Of a stretch of 64,000 bases of DNA, positions 1 to 6,053 are shown piece after piece. The translations under genes and the position numbers were made by a program. Below the pieces are notes generated by a model that was not told where the DNA came from, did no database searches, and saw only the letters and a list, made by a program, of their open reading frames with translations. The stretch's first letter is position 1, and the number at the start of each line of letters is the position of its first letter. Origin of the DNA: Achromobacter sp. HZ34 (GTDB lineage: Bacteria > Pseudomonadota > Gammaproteobacteria > Burkholderiales > Burkholderiaceae_B); NCBI RefSeq assembly GCF_002209485.1, contig NZ_NJIX01000004.1, forward strand, positions 310,001 through 374,000, written 5' to 3'.

Positions 1-161
1 GGGACGCGACGCGCTACGCCATCCTGCGCGACCGCGCGCCGCGCTATACCGACAGCCGGCGTGCCCTGTGGCGCATCGACGTCGATAACGCCTTCAGGCA
101 GGCGCATTGCGCGGCGGCCGTGCTGAGCGCCTCGGAGGACAGTCCGACGCGCCGGCGCTGA
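1..161 (+). CDS. C-terminal fragment of an unrecognised protein
   Basis: An open frame enters from the left edge (first complete codon at base 3) and stops at TGA 159-161, giving about 52 residues. The tail is Arg/Asp rich (for example RYAILRDRAPRY) and ends SPTRRR. No family motif is visible in so short a piece and I do not recognise it. It is the only open frame here with protein-like composition, and the downstream gene runs toward it on the other strand. The start lies outside the window. Confidence 0.4.
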   Translation, partial: DATRYAILRDRAPRYTDSRRALWRIDVDNAFRQAHCAAAVLSASEDSPTRRR

Positions 162-206
162 CGTTGCCGTTGCTGTTGCTGTTGCCGCGGCCAGGGGCGC
201 CCGCTC

Positions 207-1007
207 TCAGCTGAGCCCCAGCATATCGGCCAGGCTGAGTTCGGTCTGGTCTTCGACCAGCTGGATGTGCGACTCCAGATCGCGCAGGTGCGCATCCATC
301 TCGGCCACCGCTTCCTTGATCTTGCCCGCCTCCAGGTAATCCACCACGCGCGCATGCTCGTCATGTTCGCAGGCGGCATTGCCGGGCGGCTGGAAGATGG
401 CCACCACCAGGGCACAGCGGGAGATGATCTCCGTGAGGTAGCGCGCCAGCAGCGGATTGCCGGAAAGCTCGCCCAGCGTCAGGTGGAAAGTACTCGCCAG
501 GCGCGCCCATTCGGTCTGCGGCGCGCTGTGCATGGCCTGGTGTTCCTCGCGCAGCTGGCGGCGCAGCATGGCGAAATCGGCCTTGGTGGCCGACTTCGCC
601 ACCAGCGGCAGGATGGCCGCCTCCAGTACGCGCCTGGCCTCGAACAGCTTGTCCACTTCTTCGCGCGTGGGCATGGCCACGATGGCGCCGCGATTGGGCC
701 GCAACTCCACCACGTGATCGTGGGCCAGGCGCTGCAGGGCTTTCTGCACCACGCCGCGGCCCACGTCGAACAGCTCGCACAGCGCGGCCTCGGGCAGCTT
801 GGTACCCGGCAGCAGGCGCTGGCCCATGACGCCGCTCACCACGGACTGGTAGATTCGCGTTTCGGCGTCTTCGGCCGCGACAGCCGCGGCAGCCGTGGCG
901 TCCGCCACCAGCGCGTCCGAGCGCACCTTGGGCCGGCCCCGGGGTGCCGGCGCTGGCCGGGACGCGGACGGTGCCGGGGAAGGAGTCTTGCGTACCGCTT
1001 TTTTCAT
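207..1007 (-). CDS. GntR-family regulator, FCD subgroup
   Basis: A 266-residue transcription regulator. After an Ala/Pro/Arg-rich N-terminal extension of about 50 residues comes a winged helix-turn-helix (LLPGTKLPEAALCELFDVGRG, then VQKALQRLAHDHVVELRPNRGA). The rest is an all-helical FCD effector domain ending ESHIQLVEDQTELSLADMLGLS. FCD regulators usually sense small organic acids and act as dimers. The start at 1007 (MKKAVRKT) sits 2 bases after the amidase stop, so it is the last gene of the amidase operon and may repress it. I found no palindrome in the operon promoter that I could assign to it with confidence. Confidence 0.85.
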   Translation of the reverse strand: MKKAVRKTPSPAPSASRPAPAPRGRPKVRSDALVADATAAAAVAAEDAETRIYQSVVSGVMGQRLLPGTKLPEAALCELFDVGRGVVQKALQRLAHDHVVELRPNRGAIVAMPTREEVDKLFEARRVLEAAILPLVAKSATKADFAMLRRQLREEHQAMHSAPQTEWARLASTFHLTLGELSGNPLLARYLTEIISRCALVVAIFQPPGNAACEHDEHARVVDYLEAGKIKEAVAEMDAHLRDLESHIQLVEDQTELSLADMLGLS

Positions 1008-1009
1008 GC

Positions 1010-2257
1010 TTACGTGCCCAGGGCGGAAAGTCTTGTGCCGATGGAGATGGCCAGCCGTATCAAGGCCAGATCGCTGCCGGCCGGACCCAGCAAGGATACG
1101 CCTGCGGGCAGCCCGTCGCCACCGATGAACGGGATATTGACCTGGGGCAGTCCCGCCAGGCCGGCGATCGAGGTGATGCGGAAAGTCTGGGCGCGGATCG
1201 CATCGACGGTGGCGGGATCGGCCGTGTGCGCGATGGCGGCGCTGGAGGCCGACGGCAATACGGCCACGCGGTCCGCGCCCAGCAGGGTGCGCACTTCGTC
1301 GCGCAGCCGGGCCTGGACGGCGGCCGCGGTGGCCGCCTCGTCCGCGCCGATACTGGCCGCGGCTTGCCAACGCCCGGCGATGGCCGGCCCGAAGTCCGGC
1401 CGCACGTCGGTGATCCATGCCTGATGCGTGCGCCAGGCATCCCAGGCCGAGACGGTGATGTAGGTACGCCGCCAGGTTTCCAGGTCGGTGCTGGAAGCCG
1501 CCTGCTGGGCCACGGGCAAGCCGGTCTCCTGCAAGGCACCGGCCACGGCATCGATCAAGGGCGCGAAGGCCGCGTCGGCCTGGGCGCAGGCATCGGTCAG
1601 CACGATGGCCTCGCGCCAGGCGATTTCCCGCGGCGCGTCCGATTGCGCATCCAGCGCTGCGGACAGGGGCATATCCACGGGCAGGCCCAACAGCGCGCTG
1701 CCTACTCGTTCGAAGACGTCGCTGCGGGCGGCCAGCCAGGTCATGGTGTCGAACAGCGGCGACAGCGGCACCACGTGTTGCGTGCTCAGCAGGCCCTGGG
1801 TGGTGCGCAAGCCCCACAGGCCGCAATAACTGGCCGGCACGCGCGTGGAGCCGCCGGTGTCCGTGCCCAGGGCGAAGTCGACCAGGCCGCCCGCCACCGC
1901 GGCGGCCGAACCGCTGGACGAGCCGCCAGGCACGCGATCGGGCGCGCGCGTATTGCGCGGCGTGCCGTAGTGCACATTCTCGCCCTGGATGCTGTAGGCC
2001 AGCTCGTCGGTGATCACCTTGCCATGCAGTGTCGCGCCTGCTTGCAGCAACTGCGCGATGAGGGGGCTGGTCGCGTCGGCGGGTTCATGGGTACGCAGCC
2101 ATGCGGGGTTGCCCGCGCCCGTGCGATGGCCGGCCACGTCGTAAAGATCCTTGGCGGCAAAGGCGAGGCCGGTCAGCGGTCCCTGGCCCGTAGGAGGCAG
2201 GCGGAAGTGTCCGTGCGGTACCCAGGCGCCCACGGTGTCGTCGAAAGGCAATGTCAT
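1010..2257 (-). CDS. Amidase signature family hydrolase
   Basis: A 415-residue amidase-signature enzyme, a cytoplasmic hydrolase of C-N amide bonds. The Ser-cisSer-Lys triad is visible: Lys36 in AAKDLYD, the Gly/Ser-rich loop GGSSSGSAAA with cis-Ser near 113, and nucleophile Ser137 in DTGGSTRVPAS. Length fits the family. The start (MTLPFDD) is chosen because its ATG overlaps the TGA of the upstream deacetylase (ATGA), which implies translational coupling. With the deacetylase-like and SnoaL-like genes it probably degrades an amide whose uptake is served by the divergent LIV-type transporter. Substrate unknown; GatA is unlikely because no gatB or gatC is adjacent. Confidence 0.88.
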   Translation of the reverse strand: MTLPFDDTVGAWVPHGHFRLPPTGQGPLTGLAFAAKDLYDVAGHRTGAGNPAWLRTHEPADATSPLIAQLLQAGATLHGKVITDELAYSIQGENVHYGTPRNTRAPDRVPGGSSSGSAAAVAGGLVDFALGTDTGGSTRVPASYCGLWGLRTTQGLLSTQHVVPLSPLFDTMTWLAARSDVFERVGSALLGLPVDMPLSAALDAQSDAPREIAWREAIVLTDACAQADAAFAPLIDAVAGALQETGLPVAQQAASSTDLETWRRTYITVSAWDAWRTHQAWITDVRPDFGPAIAGRWQAAASIGADEAATAAAVQARLRDEVRTLLGADRVAVLPSASSAAIAHTADPATVDAIRAQTFRITSIAGLAGLPQVNIPFIGGDGLPAGVSLLGPAGSDLALIRLAISIGTRLSALGT

Positions 2258-3177
2258 GTTGTCGTGTTTCCGTTTTGTGCCGTCACGTGTGCGCAGATCG
2301 CGCCTGGCGTGGTGAACCATATCTCGCCGCTGTCACGCCGCGCGGCGATGTGCGCCAGGGCGCGGCGCAGGTGGCGCAGCCGATAGGGCTGGCCCACCAG
2401 ATAAGGATGCAGGGCGATGCCCATGACCAGCGGCTGGCGGCGCGACTGGTCCAGCATCTCGTCGAAGTTGTCGATGATGAGCTGGGCGAAATCCTTGCCG
2501 TCCATGAGGCGCCCCATGATCATGGGGATGTCGTTGACCTCCTGCGGATAGGGAATGGACCACAGGGGCGTATTGCTGCGCGTGCGCATGGCGGTGGGTT
2601 GGTCGTCATGCGCCCAGTTGAGCGTGTAGCGGTAGCCCGTCTCGGCCAGCAGGTCGGGCGTCAGGCGCGACTCGGCGATCCAGGGCGACAGCCATCCCGC
2701 CGGGCGCTGGCCCGCCACGCCTTGCAGCGCTTCGGCGCAATGCGCCAATAGCGCGCGCTCGGCGGCTTCGCTGTAGGCGCCGTGGTGCGCGGCATTGGTG
2801 TGGCCGTGCGCGATCAACTCGTCGCCGCGCGCCGCGCAGGCCGCGACCAGCTCGGGACAATGATCCAGCAGGGCGGTATTGACGATGGCGCCGGCCGGCA
2901 GGCGCAAGTCGTCGAACAGGTCCAGGCAACGCCAGGCGCCGACGCGATTGCCATATTCGCGCCACGTGTGATTGAGCACGTCGGGCTCGCCCACATGCAG
3001 GCCCAGGCGGGCGCCCAGGCCTTCGCCGAAAGCGAAGTGCTCGATGTTGAAACCCAGGTAGACGGCCAGCCGCGCGCCGTTGGGCCAGACGTAGTCCGGG
3101 CGCCGATGGATGGGCGAGTAGTGGAAGCGGCCGTGCGTGGCCAGCGCGCCGAAATCGGGCATGTCCATGCTGCTCAT
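2254..3177 (-). CDS. Polysaccharide deacetylase / PuuE-like allantoinase family protein
   Basis: A 307-residue NodB-fold protein. The block YGNRVGAWRCLDLFDDL, the GDELIAHGHTNAAHHG segment and GWLSPWIAESRLTPDLL are typical of the PuuE/allantoinase-like branch rather than of chitin deacetylases. These enzymes act on C-N bonds of small cyclic or linear amides. The ATG at 3177 overlaps the preceding TGA, and its own stop overlaps the amidase start, so three genes are translationally coupled. The canonical NodB TFDDG metal motif is replaced by LGFNIEHF, as in other members of this branch, so the catalytic metal site cannot be assigned from sequence alone. Function is inferred from fold and neighbours. 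Confidence 0.8.
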   Translation of the reverse strand: MSSMDMPDFGALATHGRFHYSPIHRRPDYVWPNGARLAVYLGFNIEHFAFGEGLGARLGLHVGEPDVLNHTWREYGNRVGAWRCLDLFDDLRLPAGAIVNTALLDHCPELVAACAARGDELIAHGHTNAAHHGAYSEAAERALLAHCAEALQGVAGQRPAGWLSPWIAESRLTPDLLAETGYRYTLNWAHDDQPTAMRTRSNTPLWSIPYPQEVNDIPMIMGRLMDGKDFAQLIIDNFDEMLDQSRRQPLVMGIALHPYLVGQPYRLRHLRRALAHIAARRDSGEIWFTTPGAICAHVTAQNGNTTT

Positions 3178-3644
3178 CGCGTTGCCAGCCCCGCCGTCGT
3201 GGGCAATCCTGCCGCGGTCAGCAAGCCCGCCTTTGCCAGCAACCATTCGGCGCTGTCGTTCCACACGTCCATTGCCGTGATCAGGCCGTCGCGCAATTCA
3301 TAACGGTCGACATAGCGATTGCCTTCGAAGGGCGTGCCGTCCAGCCACTCGCCGTACAGCGTGCCGCGGTTGTAGACGATGGCGTATGCCGGCGTGGCGC
3401 CCGCCACCACCTCGGTGGCCTCGAAGCGCTTCTTCACCCAGGCATAGCGCGACTTGTTGAAGGCGGTGCATTCAGCCGGGTCGCGCATGGCGCGTCCGCC
3501 GGTAAAGCGGATCTTCAACGCGGGCGAGACGTAGCGCCGCGCGCCCTCGGGGTCGGGCTTCATGAGTACGGTCAGGTATGCATCGACGATCGCGCCCGGA
3601 TCGCTGCCGGCGCCGCCGATGTCCTGCATTGGTGCCTCGTGCAT
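3174..3644 (-). CDS. SnoaL/NTF2-like small protein
   Basis: A 156-residue protein opening the amidase operon. It has the alpha+beta cone-like pattern of SnoaL/nuclear-transport-factor-2 folds: an N-terminal helix (DPGAIVDAYLTVLM), an Arg/Tyr-rich middle, and a final strand pair (YVDRYELRDGLITAMDVWNDSAEWLL). Such proteins act as isomerases, hydratases or ligand binders. The start at 3644 (MHEAPMQD) is preceded by GGGAGAA at good spacing. The C-terminal tail is low-complexity (LTAAGLPTTAGLATR). Exact role unknown; a supporting step in the amide pathway is an inference from operon position. Confidence 0.72.
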   Translation of the reverse strand: MHEAPMQDIGGAGSDPGAIVDAYLTVLMKPDPEGARRYVSPALKIRFTGGRAMRDPAECTAFNKSRYAWVKKRFEATEVVAGATPAYAIVYNRGTLYGEWLDGTPFEGNRYVDRYELRDGLITAMDVWNDSAEWLLAKAGLLTAAGLPTTAGLATR

Positions 3645-3955
3645 CGTTTTCTCCCATCTTCTGCGCCATGTTGGTGCGCGCTTTGGTTCGGTGTGGATCA
3701 GTGCGCGGCTTGCGGGTCGAGCGCGCCCGCCTGTCTTGCCCTGATTTTTTGCCGCAGGATCCAGATAAATTGTCGTCAATAAATAGGAGTGATTGCCGAC
3801 AAAGATATGAACCAGTTGAAGCAAAATTCAAACGAAACCCAAGCAAAGTCCATGCCAGAATCGGCGCAAGTCAAGCAGACTTGGCATGGGTTTTGCTTTG
3901 ATCCCGATGCAGGCATTCCTGCCTATTCGCGCCACGACACCATCGGGAGAACTCC
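3645..3955. promoter_or_regulatory. Divergent intergenic region, amidase operon versus LIV transporter
   Basis: This 311-bp gene-free stretch must hold promoters for both the minus-strand SnoaL-like operon and the plus-strand ABC transporter. It is more AT-rich than its surroundings between about 3740 and 3850 (for example GATAAATTGTCGTCAATAAAT). It contains one imperfect inverted repeat, listed separately. No promoter hexamers could be assigned with certainty, and short open frames crossing it lack coding character. Confidence 0.55.
3842..3897. repeat. Imperfect inverted repeat upstream of the LIV-type operon
   Basis: The left arm AGCAAAGTCCATGCCA (3842-3857) and right arm TGGCATGGGTTTTGCT (3882-3897) pair at 14 of 16 positions around a 24-base loop. 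It lies about 60 bp upstream of the binding-protein start. It could be a wide-spaced regulator site, a leader-RNA stem-loop, or a terminator-like structure. The right arm has only a short T run, which argues against a classical terminator. Confidence 0.5.
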
Positions 3956-5143
3956 ATGTCGCGCCTTTCTCGCCGCACCTTCACCAGCGCTATCCTGGCC
4001 CTGGCCTGCGCCAATCTGGGCATCACCGCGGCCCAGGCCGCCGAGCCCATCAAGATCGGTTTGATCACCGCCCTGTCGGGCCAGTCGGCGCTGGCCGGCG
4101 AAGCCATCTCGCGCGGCATGCAGGTGGCCATCGACGAGATCAATGCCAAGGGCGGCCTGCTGGGCGGCCGCAAGCTGGAACTGGTGCGCCGCGATGACGA
4201 GGCCAATCCCGCCAAGGGCGTGACGGCGGCGCGCGAGCTTATCTACAAGGAAAAGGTCGCGGCGATATTCGGCGGCCTGGACACGCCGGTCTCGATGGCC
4301 ATCGTGCCGCTGGTGAACCAGGCCAAGATGCCCTTCATGGGCCCGTGGGCCGCGGGCACGCCCATCACCCGCAACGGCGCCAACCCCAACTATGTGTTTC
4401 GTGTGTCGGCGATGGACGAACAGGTCGATGCCGGCATGGTCGACTACGCGCAGAAGACGTTCAAGAGTGCCAAGTTCGGCCTGATCATGGTCAACAACCC
4501 CTGGGGCGAGTCGAACCAGAAAGGCATCGTCGCCGCGCTCACCGCCAAGGGTCTGCAGCCCGTGGGCAGCGAGAAGTTCGACGACACCGCGGTCGACGTG
4601 GTGCCGCAGCTCAGCCGCCTGAAGGCAGCCGGCGCCGATACGCTGCTGCTGGTGGGCAACGTGGGGCCGTCTGCGCAAGTGGTGAAGTCGCTCGACCGCA
4701 TGGCCTGGAAAGTGCCGGTGGTGTCGCACTGGGGCCCGGCGGGCGGCCGCTTCACGGAACTGGCCGGCCCCAACGCCAAGGAAGTGCACTTCGTGCAGAC
4801 CTACAGCTTCTTCGGCAAGCAGTCGCCGGTGGGTGAGAAGGTGATCGCCGCGATGAAGGCCAAGTATCCCGACGTCAAGGGCCCGGAAAACATCACACCG
4901 GCGGTGGGCGTGGCCAATGCCTATGACGCCATGCAGCTGACGGCGCTGGCCATCGCCAAGGCCGGCTCCACCGACGGCGATGCCATCCGCCAGGGCTTCG
5001 AACAGATCGACGGCTACGACGGCCTGATCAAGTCCTACAAGCACCCCTTCACGCCTACGCAGCATGACGCACTGGGCGCGCAGGACTATATCTGGGCGCA
5101 GTTCATCGACAATCGCATCCTGCCTGTCGGCATGGCCAAATAA
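3956..5143 (+). CDS. LIV-type ABC transporter periplasmic binding protein
   Basis: A 395-residue type I periplasmic binding protein. A signal peptide covers residues 1 to about 28 (MSRLSRRTFTSAILALAC, cleaved after AAQA). It is followed by the family opening KIGLITALSGQSALAGEAISRGMQ and INAKGGLLGGRKLELV. The ligand is probably an amino acid, amide or short organic acid. GGGAGAACTCC precedes the ATG. It is the first gene of a three-gene transporter operon with a 31-base gap to the permease. The divergent amidase operon suggests that the imported compound may be the amidase substrate; this is an inference. Confidence 0.9.
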   Translation: MSRLSRRTFTSAILALACANLGITAAQAAEPIKIGLITALSGQSALAGEAISRGMQVAIDEINAKGGLLGGRKLELVRRDDEANPAKGVTAARELIYKEKVAAIFGGLDTPVSMAIVPLVNQAKMPFMGPWAAGTPITRNGANPNYVFRVSAMDEQVDAGMVDYAQKTFKSAKFGLIMVNNPWGESNQKGIVAALTAKGLQPVGSEKFDDTAVDVVPQLSRLKAAGADTLLLVGNVGPSAQVVKSLDRMAWKVPVVSHWGPAGGRFTELAGPNAKEVHFVQTYSFFGKQSPVGEKVIAAMKAKYPDVKGPENITPAVGVANAYDAMQLTALAIAKAGSTDGDAIRQGFEQIDGYDGLIKSYKHPFTPTQHDALGAQDYIWAQFIDNRILPVGMAK

Positions 5144-5174
5144 TCAGTAAATCAAGCAAGCGGCGGGACTATCC

Positions 5175-6053
5175 ATGCAATTGTTGGCAGCGCTGATCAG
5201 CGGCTTGGGCCTGGGCAGCATGTATGCGCTCACGGCCCTGGGCTTTCACGTCACCCATGCCGTCTCGGGGACGGTGAATTTCGCCCAGGGCAGTTCGATG
5301 ATGCTGGGCGCGGTGCTGTGCTTCACCTTCGCCCAGACGCTGGGGTGGGGCACGCTGCCGGCCGTCGTGCTGGCGCTGGCCTGCTGCGCGCTGTATGGCT
5401 TGATCGTCGAGTTCTTCGCGGTGCGGCCCTTTGCCTCGCGCGGCTCCAATGCCTGGCTCATGTCCACCGTGGCCCTGGGCATCGTGCTGGATAACGTGGT
5501 CATGCACACGTTCGGCAAGGAGCCGCGCAGCCTGCCTTCGCCGCTGGCGGTGGCGCCCATCGACATCGCCGGCATGGGCCTGGGGGTCTATCCGCTGCAA
5601 TTGCTGATTCCGCTGGTGGGCTTCGCGCTGGCCGCCGCGCTGCACCTGATCGGCCGCCGCACGCGCTGGGGCACGGCGTTGCTGGCGGTTGCGCAGAACC
5701 GTGACGCGGCGCGCTTGATGGGTATTCCCATCAAGCGCGCGGTGGCCGCCGCTTACGCGCTGTCCACCTTGCTGGCGGGCATCGCCGGCATCCTCATCGC
5801 GCCGCTGTTCAACGTCAACGCCGAAATGGGCACGCTGTTCGGGTTGAAGGCTTATGCCGTGGCCATCCTGGGCGGTATCTCCAGCGCCTGGGGCGTGATG
5901 TTCGCCGGGCTGATCTTCGGCGTGGCCGAAGCCGTGGTCACGGTGACGCTGGGCTCCGGCTACACCCAGATCATCACCTTCCTGCTGGTCATCGTGGTAC
6001 TGGCCTTGCGGCCCAATGGCTTGTTCGGCCGCGCGGAGGTCAAGAAAGTATGA
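5175..6053 (+). CDS. LIV-type ABC transporter permease, LivH class
   Basis: A 292-residue inner-membrane permease with about eight hydrophobic segments. It has the LivH hallmarks GLGSMYALTALGFHVTHAVSGTVNFAQGS near the N-terminus and AILGGISSAWGVMFAGLIFGVAEA near the end, and closes with LRPNGLFG. It pairs with the LivM domain encoded next. Its stop codon overlaps the start of the fused gene by 4 bases (ATGA), so synthesis of the two is likely coupled. Substrate not determinable from sequence. Confidence 0.9.
   Translation: MQLLAALISGLGLGSMYALTALGFHVTHAVSGTVNFAQGSSMMLGAVLCFTFAQTLGWGTLPAVVLALACCALYGLIVEFFAVRPFASRGSNAWLMSTVALGIVLDNVVMHTFGKEPRSLPSPLAVAPIDIAGMGLGVYPLQLLIPLVGFALAAALHLIGRRTRWGTALLAVAQNRDAARLMGIPIKRAVAAAYALSTLLAGIAGILIAPLFNVNAEMGTLFGLKAYAVAILGGISSAWGVMFAGLIFGVAEAVVTVTLGSGYTQIITFLLVIVVLALRPNGLFGRAEVKKV

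Noticed and set aside
207-3644. Assignment of the first amidase as GatA of the tRNA amidotransferase
   Set aside because: No gatB or gatC adjacent; the operon partners are catabolic and a GntR gene is attached.
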